Assembly (NCBI RefSeq): GCF_002127325.2
Contig: NC_035437.2
Span: 156,337,880 to 156,401,879 of the forward strand
Direction: 5' to 3'
Length of the DNA: 64,000 nt
Source: Helianthus annuus
Taxonomy: Eukaryota > Streptophyta > Magnoliopsida > Asterales > Asteraceae
Position numbers and translations under genes: made by a program. Below the pieces are notes generated by a model. The model was not told the origin of the DNA. It ran no database searches and saw only the letters and a program-made list of their open reading frames with translations. How positions within the stretch are numbered: position 1 is the stretch's first letter; the number at the start of each line of letters is the position of its first letter. Shown here in pieces: positions 22,103-33,251 of the stretch.

Positions 22103-22269
22103 ATGCAAGGATCTTCGAATGTGAGCCCGAGAAACGAAAGGGATTTCAAGCAGTTGGTCGATGACATGATAGATAAAGATCTTGCAATGAAAGCCAGTGC
22201 AAAAAATGCGAAAATGTTGCATAATTCATTTAGTTTCTATTCGGTCATCTTTCCAAACTGCAACACATG
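22103..22269 (+). pseudogene. short unidentified ORF fragment
   Basis: About 55 codons from ATG 22103; the part to about 22215 reads as a charged helix (DFKQLVDDMIDKDLAMKASA). The phrase CTATTCGGTCATCTTTCCAA at its end recurs at 22866, and the phrase around 22310-22345 recurs at 23100-23135, so the region contains scrambled copies of one source. I do not recognise the protein. Confidence 0.25.
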
Positions 22270-22649
22270 AATATGTGGTTTCAACGAATTGGTGTGATTC
22301 GGTAGTTACCTTAATCACATCTTCGATGGAGTCACAGATCAGACAATAGCCGATATCTCATCCTTCATATCTATTTCACAATCAAATCAACTCATCCTCC
22401 GATTTAAGCAGTGTGTTCCAATCAACGTTTATCGACCTTGTTACAGGTGATGAAGAAACCCTAAAACGGAACATATTCCCAGATTGTCTAGAAAAGCGCT
22501 TTTATCATGTGTCATATGGGGGGATATGGAAGTTATTGATACAGACTCTTGATAATATCACTATATCAACAAAAGTCAACACATTTTCATTCATTACAAA
22601 CCAAAATTCAGTACATTATAGCTAGAAAACATAGTCTACAACAGCATGT

Positions 22650-22832
22650 TCATTGACTGAATACAAATAGATAGACAACAAACAAGATCCAGCTGCAAAT
22701 CAAGTAATACTTCCAAGTTCTTGCTTTTTCTTCAAGTGTTCTTCTTTGTTCTTGACTTATCTTTAACTTATCTTCACACTCGTTCTTGCACTTTAACAGA
22801 AACTTTTCGTGATAGTTGATATGATTAGTCAC
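22650..22832 (-). pseudogene. fragment: coiled coil then C-terminal membrane segment
   Basis: 60 codons. A charged helix (KCKNECEDKLKISQEQRR) is followed by a hydrophobic segment (YYLICSWILFVVYLFVF) at the very C-terminus. This layout is seen in plant GRF-type zinc-finger proteins, but the zinc-finger part is not clearly readable upstream (minus strand, about 22860-23090), so the assignment is weak. Confidence 0.3.
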
Positions 22833-23459
22833 AACGGTTCTCCAATCCAGAAACTTATTCAGATCTCTATTCGGTCATCTTTCCAAACTGCAAGACACGA
22901 ATATGTGGTTTCAAAGAATCGGTGTGCTTTAGTAGTTATATACCGATAAGTTTAAACTTTATATTAAATACAGGCCCGCAAAGCCCATCAACGACTGCGT
23001 GTTGTGGACATTGAGACTTGGACTTCTTATTCCAAATACAGCTGTATGATCCGTACTTAAAGGTCTCTCTCTAAAATATGCAACTTTACGGCACACTTAC
23101 CTTAATCACATCTTCCATGGAGTCACAGATCCGACAATAGAGCCCACGGATCTTATGCCCACCTGAGACCGACCTCTGGATTACACGTTCTCCGAAATCG
23201 ATTCAGGTCACGTGTTGAATGATAATATTAAAAACCGACCATCTTTCACCAAGAAGGATAACGCAAACAAGTTCTCCACAGTATGTGCAAATAGCGGTTT
23301 CTAGAAGAAATCACAGGCTGATACATAAAAATACATATAACGAGTTACCGTCTTCAGAATCAGACGAAGGTTACAAACACTCAGAAAATTACCAAAATGA
23401 TATTGAAATTTGTGATTTTGTAGAAAGTATAGATGTATATAGAAAAAAATATATTAGCA

Positions 23460-23993
23460 AAGTATAAATAATAAAGTATAATAAACCTATGACTGGAATT
23501 GTCTGGAAACATAGAAGTATTGCACCATGTCCTTGCAAATGTCACATCTTTGATCGATGTCCAATTTTGACCTCTACCATTGGTTAAAGAATATTGTTGC
23601 AGCCTATTCGAACGCATCTTTGTAGATTTATTCCTCCAGATTTGAGGTTGGGTTTCAGATACAACATCAACATCATCCAAATCGTCTAACGGGGGGCTAT
23701 TGATGTCAGTTGATTTTGGACTTTTGAAGGTTGACGTGGTTGAGTTGGCTGAATTTGGCTGTGTTGTTGGCGTGTTTGAATTTGTTGTTGATATTGTTGT
23801 TTGAATTGGATTTGTTGAAGTTGAAAGAAGGTATTTGGAAGTTGGGTTTTTTGAAGTTAAGTAAACGCGTTATGAACTTGATTATAGCCCGAAAAAGAAT
23901 ATTATGGAGTCGACCATATCATATCAACGGGGGCGAATAGTCAGGTGACGTCCACAGGGTTTGTGTCAGGTTGTTTCGGATATTTGGATCCAT
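23460..23993 (-). pseudogene. PIF/Harbinger ORF1-like N-terminal remnant
   Basis: Minus-strand ATG at 23993 opens MDPNIRNNLTQ and soon breaks. Between 23870 and 23700 one frame is Gln-rich (QFKQQYQQQIQTRQQHSQIQ), then a frame change leads into an acidic stretch (PPLDDLDDVDVV) and NWTSIKDVTFARTWCNTS, the start of a Myb/trihelix-type domain. The frame continues to 23381 without sense. Order and motifs fit the ORF1 N-terminus of PIF/Harbinger elements. No terminal repeats were found around it. Confidence 0.5.
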
Positions 23994-24182
23994 AGTAGTA
24001 TTTTTTAGTAGAAGTAATAATATGTATTGAGAATAGAGTTTTGTAGAGAGAATGAGAATTGTTTGGGTTAAAACAGAATGAGATTGTTTATATAATTAGA
24101 AAATAGGTTTACTACTATATATATGATTACAGAAGTTGTTAGCTACATTAGTAGCTAAATTGATTTGTAGGTGACTCACAAG

Positions 24183-25308
24183 CAAAACTACATCTAGCCA
24201 TGTGTTGTCATTTCTTAATTTTGATTAAAAAAACTAGTTTTTTTTTTTTATTTCTTACCTTTCCTCTCTTTTATAAATTGCCTCCCGTTCCTGTATAGCC
24301 AAGAAAATTCTTAACTAATTTATTTTTTGAGGTAACATTCTTAATTTAAAATAACAAAAAATACAATTAATTTTTATTAAGTTATATGAGTTTAGTATTT
24401 GTGTCGTGTGGATAACTTATTAATTTAAAATTACTAAAAAAAGTCCGGCTTGAAACACTATATGAGATCCAACTATAATTGATAAATACAAAATTACAGT
24501 AAGATGTGGGTTCAACCGGATTAACACACCATGAGATCCAACTACAATTGATTTCTCGAGCAACTTTGGAAATCTCTAAAAGGTTGGAAATCTAATCGCT
24601 CATTATTTGCTCTTCAAAATGTATAGGGTGTAAACGAGTCGAGTCGCTCTCGAGCTGAGATATATAATAGGAGGACTCCTTAGCTACATTAAGCTTGACC
24701 TCTTTTTTAACATCACCTCCTCAAATTTTAGCATTAACACTTACACTTTCTCAACTTCTAAAAACTTTATAAAATGTCATTTTGATCCCCCGCCCTCGAG
24801 TTTTACGTGCTTATTTTTATATACGTGTTTGTATAAATTAAAATTGGTTTACATTTCAACGTAGTTTTTTTTTCTCAAAAATGAGTAATGTCAAATATAA
24901 TACGTTTTATGTTTATTTTTATGGACGCATTCAGTTGGTGTACATTTTGACGTAAATTTTGTTCGGAAATGATTCGGGTCAAATGTTATACGCATTCATT
25001 AGACAATATAAATTCGATTACCTTACGTTTCATGAGTGTTGACAAATATATTACGTTTCGGTGTTTATTTTTATTGACATTTTAGTTAGTCTACATTTTG
25101 ACGTTTATGTACATGTCGGTATAAATTAAAATTGGTTTATGTTTAAACGTAATGACATTTTTATCCCCTTGAGTTTTACGTGCTTATTTTTAAGTATGTG
25201 TCGTATAAATTCAAGTTGGTTTATGTTTCGACATAATTTTTTTTCAAAAAATGAGTCATGTCAAATATATTACGTATTTTGCTAATTTTGTAGATGTTTT
25301 CCGTTGGT
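24183..25308 (+). repeat. R2 repeat, uninterrupted copy
   Basis: Aligns by eye with R1 left (10413-10759) plus R1 right (19164-19923), showing the sequence before gypsy-2 insertion: GATTAACAC is followed by ACCATGAGATC. AT-rich and noncoding. Confidence 0.75.
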
Positions 25309-25373
25309 GTACGTTTTGATCAGTAAGCAATTGGAAAAAAACTAGCATGCTCAAATCACATTAAAAAAACCGA

Positions 25374-25400
25374 CCGCGTAACGCGGAGAATCAGTCCTAG
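25374..25400 (+). mobile_element. Helitron 3' terminus
   Basis: Hairpin CCGCG-TAA-CGCGG (25374-25386), ten bases, then CTAG (25397-25400) followed by T. This is the usual Helitron 3' end. The 5' end (TC after A) is not located; R2 may be part of the element. No helicase gene seen. Confidence 0.55.
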
Positions 25401-25906
25401 TTTTTTTTTAAATATGGTTATTGGGAAACGGTCTAATTCGTCAAAATCCACAAAATTGGCTCGTGGTCTCTATGAAAATTCCCACGCGAACCACCATGGA
25501 AGACATGGGTCAGTGTACCATGAAAACCACATCCCGTGTGGCAACCCATGACCCAACCCACGTCTCTCACACCCCATAGCTTTACCACACCTAGTTTTCA
25601 ACTTATTTTCCTTTAAAACTCTCAAACTAAACCAATCCTACTATATTATTGAGGCAGGATACCATTACCACTAAGTAATAGGTTAATTCACGCATTTGTT
25701 AATCCGAAATCCCTCAAGGGTGGTCATTTTTATTTCTTTTTTTAGAAAACGGTAATTCACGACCTTTAATTATAGTCTAACACGGGGATTGAACTCTCAC
25801 CATTAGAAAAGACAATAAACTTATCCAACATCTTGTACCTTGTACCCAATGCTGGTACTGAGAATTCAGATGTCTTATTCGAACCCAGAAAAACGTGCCC
25901 CTTATC
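25401..25906. other. unassigned stretch
   Basis: Mixed AT-rich sequence without ORF. A patch on the minus strand at about 25790-25805 resembles a tRNA B box (GAGTTCAATCCC), possibly a SINE remnant, but no A box or duplication could be fixed. Confidence 0.4.
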
Positions 25907-26239
25907 AGTGGCGGAACTAGCCCATTAAATTAAATCAGGGGTATCGAAAAAAAATTACCGTGCAATCATACAATATAAAAAAAACGACAATAAATAAATA
26001 AATAAATTAAAACAAATACCTAACTAATTGGGCCACAATTTCAATCATATTATTATAAATTTGGGCAATTGGGCCACTGTTTCAATCGGGCTCCCTTATT
26101 CTACAAGTTTGGGTTGTTAGGGGTATCCTTGTATTATTTTAGGGATATCCTTAGTATAAAACCGAAAAAAAAAACACTACAAATACGCACTTGAGCCGTA
26201 GCCCGTGCTACAGCTGCTAAAGCATTGAGTCCGCCCCTG
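25907..26239 (+). mobile_element. hAT-type MITE
   Basis: 333 bp flanked by a perfect 8-bp duplication CCCCTTAT (25899-25906 and 26240-26247). Ends CAGTGGCGGA and, on the opposite strand, CAGGGGCGGA. Inside, the phrase GGGCCAC-TTTCAATC occurs twice. No transposase. Confidence 0.85.
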
Positions 26240-26435
26240 CCCCTTATGTCTTAACAAAATAAATAACGTAAACTATTATTTTTTTTGCTCGTTGCTGTTG
26301 TTATTATTATGTTAAAGTAAAATGAGTATTAGGCTAATACATAATGGACTTAAGTTATAAATTTTGAAATTGATAGTTATAAACAGGTATTTTATATAGG
26401 TTTTCTATTTTTAGAAATATATATATATATATATA

Positions 26436-27026
26436 GGGAGAAGATCATGCGAGAATCACCTCTTATTGTGAGAACCGCGAGAACCAATGTGAACACACCA
26501 AAAATGCCTAAAAATAGCTAAAAATCACACAAATTTTTTTTTTTTGAATTTTTTAATATTTTTTATAAAAAAATCGCTACTTTTCGAAGCAAAAATTTTT
26601 TTTTTTTAATTTTAAAAAAAAAAAAAATTTTTTTTGGCTTCTAAAAGTAGCGATTTTAACATAAAAAATTCAAAAAAAAAATTTTAGATTTTTTTAGGTT
26701 TTTTGGGGGTTTAGTTTTTAGCATTTTAGCTTGGGGGGGGGGGTGGGGGGGGGTTAGGTTTTTGGGGGGATGGGGGAGGGGGGTTTAGGTTTTTTTTTTT
26801 TTGGGGGGGGGGGGGGTGGGGTTAGGTTTTTTTTAGCATTTAGCTTGGGGGGGGGTAAGGTTTTTTTTTGGGAGGGGGGTGGGGGGGGTTTAGGGTTTTT
26901 TTTGGGGGGGGGGGTGGGGGTTAGGTTTTTTTAGTTTTTTTTTAGGTTTTTTTTTAGCTATTTTAGGTTGTGTTCACATTGGTTCTCAAGGTTCTCACAA
27001 TAAGGGTGGTTCTCGCATGAGCCCCT

Positions 27027-27029
<3 letters not shown>
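26436..27029 (+). mobile_element. TA-microsatellite foldback element M1
   Basis: Sits between two (TA)n tracts. Left end GGGAGAAGATCATGCGAGAA pairs with GGGAGGGGCTCATGCGAGAA read from the right end; the inverted match extends about 65 bp (to AATGTGAACACA). The interior is T/A-rich to 26690, then G-runs with TTAGG-type spacers (26705-26960). No protein. Confidence 0.8.

Positions 27030-27075
<46 letters not shown>
27030..27075. repeat. (TA)n microsatellite
   Basis: About 23 TA units between M1 and the next elements. An 80-bp linker follows, then another (TA)n at 27157-27176. Confidence 0.9.
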
Positions 27076-27077
<2 letters not shown>

Positions 27078-27176
27078 TTTAGGATCTTGTACATTAATCC
27101 AGAAGTGTGAGAAGTGTATTATAACACTATATAACACCATATAAACACTGTGTGTGTATATATATATATATATATA

Positions 27177-28224
27177 GGAGAAGGATCCGTTAGGAATTAC
27201 CCTTTATTGCGAGAATCGCGAGAACCAAGTGTGAACACAACCAAAAAGATACCTAAAAAAAACACTCAAATTTTTTTTTAATATTTTTTTTTAAATAAAT
27301 CACTATATTTCGTCACAAAAAAAAACCAAAAAAAAAATATCAAGTAACAATTATCCATGCACATGTGGATGTGTATCATTTCTTTGACAAATTCCGTAAT
27401 ACATTACTTGTATCAGACAATTGCACTTTCATTTACACTAGCATTCATTATACACTACTTTTTACATTAACAATATTAGAAATGCACATATGCATCTATA
27501 TGTATGAACTTGTTATAACATTAACAACACTAAAAATGCACATGTGGCATCTATATGTATGAACATGTTATAACTTGTTTCGGTACACCACTTTGAATAC
27601 ACTTTCCCTTTCATCTATCATACCATCCATAATACACTACCATTACCTCCTACCATCCGTAATACAATACCATTGCCTCCTACCATCCATAATACAATAC
27701 TATTATCAATATTTTACTTTATTACATGTACATCAATACCCTTTATACCATCCAAACAACCTATTACATCATAAAGTGACAAATATAATCAAACCATCAA
27801 CCATTAGATATAACTAACCAAAACACATGTATATGGACCTACTTCATCATTTAAAATCACAAACTTTTTGTACTAAAGCACGTTATATCATGGTTATACA
27901 TAATGATGCACATGTGCATTCTTAATATTGGTAATGCAAAAGGTAGTGTATTGCGGATGTTAATGTAAATGAAAGTGCATTTTTCTACTACTGGTAATAT
28001 ATTACCGAATTTGTCCAAGAAATGATAGATATGCACATGTGCATCCATAACTGCTACTCGATTTTTTTTTTTTATTTTTTTTTTTGTAACGAAACATAGC
28101 GATTTTTTTTTAGAAAAATATTAAAAAAATTGTGTGTTTTCTGGATTTTTTTAGGTAGTTTTTTGTGTTCACATTGGTTTTCGCAGTTCTCGCAATAAAG
28201 GTGGTTCTCCCATGAACCCTACCC
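27177..28224 (+). mobile_element. TA-microsatellite foldback element M2
   Basis: Ends GGAGAAGGATCC and, reversed from the right, GGGTAGGGTTCATGGG. Both lead into ATTGCGAGAAYYGCGARAACC. The inverted arms run at least 200 bp inward (for example GCACATGTGGATGTGTAT near 27360 against its complement near 28030). The centre (27570-27780) has CCATCCATAATACA-type repeats. Confidence 0.75.
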
Positions 28225-28238
28225 TATATGTATATATA

Positions 28239-28648
28239 GAGGTCAGTTAACGTACAATAGGGCTTATCGTACGATACGTACGCGATCATCCCAGTCGTAC
28301 GATCTGGTGCGAATTCAATCTTCCACATGCGATTTTGTCCATCTACACACCCCATGCCATTTTTGACATTACCCCATGCTAGCCATTTTTTCACATGCGA
28401 TATTCAATCTTCCACATGCGATTTTGTCCATCTACACACCCCGTGCCATTTTTCACATTACCCCATGCTAGCTATTTTTTCACATGCGATTTCATTTGCA
28501 TGGGATTTCAAAACATGCGATTTCATTGCATTTTTAAGCCATGCGATTTCATTTGCCTTTTTATAACATGCGAAGTTTGAATTCGCACCAGATCTTACAG
28601 CTAGGATGATCGCATACGTATCGTACGATAAGCTCTATTGTACGTTAC

Positions 28649-28653
<5 letters not shown>
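28239..28653 (+). mobile_element. TA-microsatellite foldback element M3 with tandem core
   Basis: Arms of about 80 bp (ACGTACAATAGGGCTTATCG at left, matching complement at right) end in GGTGCGAATTC. The core has an 89-bp unit repeated twice (from 28316 and 28405) and further ACATGCGATTT repeats to 28570. Confidence 0.78.

Positions 28654-28692
<39 letters not shown>
28654..28692. repeat. (TA)n microsatellite
   Basis: TA tract joining M3 and M4. Confidence 0.9.
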
Positions 28693-28695
<3 letters not shown>

Positions 28696-29482
28696 AGAAG
28701 ATCATGCGAGAACCACCTCTTATTGTGAGAACCGCGAGAACCAATGTGAACACACCAAAAATGCCTAAAAATAGCTAAAAATCACATAAAAAATTTTTTT
28801 TTGATTTTTTTAATATTTTTTAGGTTAAAATCGCTACTTTTCGAATAAAAAAAAATTTTTTTTTTTAATTTTTTTTTTTAAAAAAAAAAATTTTTTTTTG
28901 CTTCGAAAAGTAGCGATTTTAACCTAAAAATATTAAAAAAATCAAAAAAAATTTTTAGATTTTTTTTTGATTTTTTTAGATTTTTTTTAGATTTTTTTAG
29001 GTTTTTGGGGGTTTAGTTTTTAGCATTTTAGCTTGGGTGGGGGGGGGGTTAGGTTTTTGGGGGGTGGGGGAGGGGGTTTAGGTTTTTTGGGGGGGGGGGG
29101 GTGGGGGTTAGGTTTTTTTTAGTTTTTTTTAGGTTTTTTTAGGTTTTTTTTAGCTTGGGGGGGGGGGGGTTTAGGTTTTTGGGGGGGGGGGTAGGTTTTT
29201 TTTTTTTTGGGGGGGGGGGGTTTAGGTTTTTGGGGGGGGGGTGTGGGGGTTAGGTTTTTTTTAGGTTTTTTTAGGTTTTTTTTAGGTTTTTTTAGCTTGG
29301 GGGGGGGGTTAGGTTTTGGGGGGGGGGGGGTTAGGTTTTTTTTGGGTGGGGGGGGTGGGGGGTTTAGGTTTTGGGGGGGGGGGTTGGGGGTTAGGTTTTT
29401 TTAGGTTTTTTAGCTATTTTAGGTTGTGTTCACATTGGTTCTCAAGGTTCTCACAATAAGGGTGGTTCTCGCATGAGCTCCT

Positions 29483-29485
<3 letters not shown>
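28693..29485 (+). mobile_element. TA-microsatellite foldback element M4
   Basis: Same family as M1: left end GGGAGAAGATCATGCGAGAA, right end complement with GGGAGGAGCTCATGCGAGAA. Has an inner hairpin (AAAATCGCTACTTTTCG near 28830 and its complement near 28910). The core 29010-29420 is runs of G broken by TTAGGTTTTT. Confidence 0.8.

Positions 29486-29541
<56 letters not shown>
29486..29541. repeat. (TA)n microsatellite
   Basis: TA tract joining M4 and M5. Confidence 0.9.
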
Positions 29542-29544
<3 letters not shown>

Positions 29545-29871
29545 AGCCGCTAAAATGAAAACCACCCCGAGTTGTAAGAACCATGAGAACCACTCTCCAC
29601 CAATCATATTCTGCCAACCAAAAGGGTAGTTTGGTTATTTAACCCAAATATCTAATCTCTCACTCTCTTTCTTCATTAATGGTAGCACATTATTATATTT
29701 AATCTCTTCTCTCTCCTCTCTCTTGTCTTTCATCTATGTCATTAAACTTCAAATCCATTCATTTTCATCTCTCTCATCGAGAGACACCACCAACTCTCAC
29801 TTGAAGCCCCTAAAATTCAAACCCATCTTCATTTAACCAATATTTAACCAACTTCAACCTAAAATCCAAAC

Positions 29872-30138
29872 TCACTCACACACACCTCTTAACCTACAAA
29901 CCCTCTTTGTATCATCCTGCACACCCTCACATCCTTGGTGGCCGGTGGGTGACGTCGAAGCAGCGGCGGTGGCACGGTGGTGGTCGAGCAATTCGGGCCA
30001 GCAATTGTGAAATAAAGATGACGATGGTGACTGACTTGGCAGCGGTTGATGCTCGGTTCGAGGATTATCGGTGGTGATTCCGACGGCAGTGGCGGACCGT
30101 TGGGACTCCGGTGCAGGGGCCATAGTGATGACAACCAA
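29872..30138 (-). pseudogene. GC-rich open stretch inside M5, possible captured exon
   Basis: Open on the minus strand for 88 codons and also in a second frame, so coding is uncertain. Composition is far more GC-rich than its surroundings, and a CT-rich, leader-like region lies beside it. On the plus strand the same DNA (GGTGGCCGGTGGGTGACG) could equally be a 5' exon. No family recognised. Confidence 0.2.
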
Positions 30139-31057
30139 CCTCTGTTCCTCCCCTAATCATTTGGTCAGTTTATGTTCTCCTGTGTTTGTTTCAAATCCTA
30201 TGTAATTTATAAATTGTGAAATGCTATTGGGTGATTGATGATTAACTATGTAGATGACAAATTTGAGTGAGGTTATATTGAACTGCATTTGTTTGTATAC
30301 CTGAGTTTTATTATATACAATGAAATAATGTGAAAATTGTATTTTAGAATGATAAGAGCAAGATGCTCTGTATATTATTCAAACAAAAAAGAAGAAGAAA
30401 AACATGCTGTTATTGACGTTTCCTCGACATAACACCGGTAAACACCCATTTTTCCCCTATTTTCTTTTATCTTTCTGTTGATGATTATGTGAAGATGATG
30501 ATGCATGATGATGATGAACAGGGGATTGGTTATGTTGGCTCGGATTATGTCAGGATCGGTTCAGATTAGACGATAGCTCGGGTCATAGCTCGGTTCGGGT
30601 GATGGTTTTTGTTCTCGGTTCAGATTTGAGGAGTGTTTAGGTCGCGGATTGTGCAGTCAGATTTTGGTTCGGCAGAAATTCGGGTTCTCGCTTCGAGTTC
30701 GGGTTTCGGGTCAAGCTTCGGGTTTGGTCAACGATTCGGTCAACTGGTCAACAACGGTCAAACGCGGTGAACTCAGGACCGGGTAACAACTTAAACATAG
30801 CGAGTTGTTATTATTAGGCTAGTTAGATTAGTTTACACGGTTTTTAGATTTTATTAAAGTTATACGCGACCGAGCTCGACCATATTCGATTAAGTATTAG
30901 TTTACATATTAATATACTTGACGAAGAGTTTATATATATTGTTATATTTGGAGTAATTGATTTGAATTTTGAAAATAAATCGACACTTTAGTTGTCGGGA
31001 TCGTCCAAAAACAGAGGAAACTCTGTCCGTTTTTCGTAAAAACCCGAATTCCAAAAA

Positions 31058-31780
31058 AGTAAAAAGTTTTACGTAAAACGTAAAACGTAAAAATTTTAAC
31101 GTAAAACGTAAAATGTAAAATAACTTTTTGTAAAAAAAAAAGTTAAACCGTAAACTTTTTAACGTAAAATGTAAACTTTTTAACGTAAAACGTAAAAACG
31201 TTAAACGTAAAATGTAAAAAGTTTTATGTAAAACGTTAAAAGGTTTACGCAACACGTAAAAAGTTTTACGTTAGCCGTAAAACGTAAAACGTAAAAAGTG
31301 TTACGTAAAACGTAAAAAGTTTTACGTAAAACGTAAAAACGCAAAAAGTTAACGTAAAACGTAAAAAGTGTTACGTAAAATGTGAAAAAATGGGCGCGTT
31401 AAAAAACGTGGAAAAACTGGCGCGTAAAAAATGTGAAAAATCGGCGCATTAAAAAACGTGTAAAAAACGGCGCGTAAAACCGGGAATAAAAAACCGCACG
31501 TAAAAACCCGGTCGCAAAAACGGCGTGAAAAAAACGGGGTGTAAAAAAACGACGCGTAAAAACGGGATGCTAAAACGGGACGTAAAAAATGGGGCGCAAA
31601 AACGGCTTGTAAAAAACGTGAGGTAGAAAACGGTGCGGCAAAAAAACGGCGCCTAAAACCGGGCCTAAAAAACGGCATTTAAAAACTACGGTCGCAAAAA
31701 CGGCGTGAAAAAACGGAATGTAAAACGGGTCGTAAAAAAACGCGCGTAAAAAACGGGTGGTAAAAAACGCGCGTAATTTT
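31058..31780. repeat. degenerate CGTAAAA tandem array
   Basis: Units such as ACGTAAAACGTAAAAAGTTTT repeat with variation for 700 bp. The right half changes to AAAAACGGCGCGTAAAA units and becomes CpG-rich. Long apparent ORFs on the minus strand (31349-31678) are translations of this array. Confidence 0.85.
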
Positions 31781-32096
31781 TTTTATAAAAAAATCTGATT
31801 TCAAAATATTTGTTTAATAAAGAAATATTATTTAAAAAAAAATAATTAATGTAATAGGACAAAATTGTAATAAAAAACAATAAAATTAATAAGACAAAAA
31901 AACAAAATTACTTAAATACGCTTTTAGATTAAAATATTAAAAACATAATAAGACAAAAAGAATTTAATATTACTTTTAACTACTTTTAATATCATCCATC
32001 CATTTTTCAAATCTAATGGCCAGAAAGTAGTTTCCGCGGTTCTTACAACTGGAGGTGGTTTTCATTTTAGCGATCCCCTATATATATATATATATA

Positions 32097-32522
32097 GGAT
32101 AAAGCTAGGTAGGAAACCTTCCATTTTTAGAAAACCCGGGAAACTCAAAGCTCTCGGCATTTTTTTTTTGAAAAAAATAACACATGTAATATACATGTTT
32201 TTAAGAGTTTTGGGCCAAAAAAAAAAAAAAAACAAAATAGTGCCGAAGGAATGTTTAAAAAAAAAAAAATTTCAGCAAGTTTCAGCTTTTGTTGCCTAAC
32301 ACATGTTAGTTACCCGGACATTGCTGAAATTTGTTTATTTTTTTTAAAATATCCCTTCGGTGCTTTTTTTTTTTTTTTGCCAAAAACTCTTAAAAACATA
32401 TATATTACATGTGTTATTTTTTTCAAAAAAAAAAAAATGTCGGGAGGTTGGGTAAAAATGGTGAGACTTTTGAGTTTCCAGAGTTTTCTGAAATTTTTAG
32501 GGTTTTCTACATAGCCCTCCCC
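32097..32522 (+). mobile_element. TA-microsatellite foldback element M6
   Basis: Left end GGATAAAGCTAGGTAGGAAA and right end complement GGGGAGGGCTATGTAGAAAA. Arms continue inward to ATAACACATGTAATATACATG on both sides. About 426 bp, no protein. Confidence 0.75.
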
Positions 32523-32557
32523 TATATATATAGAGGAGAGCTATATATATATATATA

Positions 32558-32945
32558 GGGGGCTGCTAGAATGAGAACCACCCCGAGTTGTAAGAACCGC
32601 GAGAACTACACCCCACGGAACGCCGTTCGCCATGATTTTTTTTACAAGTAGATGTGTATATTATAAACACAGCCGTAAAAAATCATGGCGAACGGCGCTC
32701 CGTGGGGTGTAGTTTTTTACACCACAAGTTTGGTGTTTTTTAATTTTTTTTCTTTTTTCTTTTTTTTTTCACCAAACTTGTGGTGTAAAAAACTACACCC
32801 CGCGGAGCGCCGTTCGCCATGATTTTTTACTGCTGTGTTTATAATATACACATCTACTTGTAAAAAAAAATCATGGCGAACGGCGCTCCGTGGGGTGTAG
32901 TTCTCGCGGTTCTTACAACTCGGGGTGGTTCTCATTCTAGCGGCT

Positions 32946-32948
<3 letters not shown>
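32558..32948 (+). mobile_element. TA-microsatellite foldback element M7, near-perfect hairpin
   Basis: 391 bp that is almost entirely one inverted repeat (arms about 185 bp, few mismatches) sharing its terminal 50 bp with M5. Each arm contains a second, smaller inverted repeat (CGTTCGCCATGATTTTT against its complement). No protein. Confidence 0.85.

Positions 32949-33014
<66 letters not shown>
32949..33014. repeat. (TA)n microsatellite
   Basis: About 33 TA units closing the foldback cluster on the right. Confidence 0.9.
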
Positions 33015-33017
<3 letters not shown>

Positions 33018-33251
33018 CTTTTTTAAATGTGCCACCAGATAAAATGTACCCTAGTCGAGAGTCCTCCCCACACGCTTCCAAGGCTGTCTATACTTATACC
33101 GTAAATTCAAAATCCCTTTAGTTTATTTGAATTGAGATAAAACAAAAGTTTTAGGCTCCACTTCTCTAGAGGCCCAAAATTTTATATTAGAAATACTGTA
33201 TGTAGGCGATTGAGGCTTTGGAGTTATTGTTGGTGCGTTTGTTGTATATAA

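Larger units (their letters stand above)
29542..32078 (+). mobile_element. TA-microsatellite foldback element M5, 2.5 kb, with foreign-looking interior
   Basis: Left end GGGAGCCGCTAAAATGAAAA and right end complement GGGGATCGCTAAAATGAAAA, inverted arms about 45 bp, same family as M7. The interior is unlike the other members: a pyrimidine-rich 5'-leader-like stretch (29640-29880), a GC-rich patch (29930-30140), GT-rich sequence (30540-30780) and a CGTAAAA array (31058-31780). No transposase found. Confidence 0.72.

Noticed and set aside
22413..22625. 70-codon plus-strand ORF
   Set aside because: No recognisable motif and no supporting context; surrounding phrases are scrambled repeats.
25780..25860. 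Second SINE or tRNA gene near GAGTTCAATCCC
   Set aside because: No A box at the right spacing and no flanking duplication found.
26705..26960. Telomere remnant
   Set aside because: No regular TTTAGGG period; the G runs lie inside the inverted arms of M1.
29207..29404. Gly-rich ORF
   Set aside because: Product of G runs in M4.
31349..31678. 109-codon Phe/Arg-rich minus-strand ORF
   Set aside because: Translation of the degenerate CGTAAAA array, no protein character.
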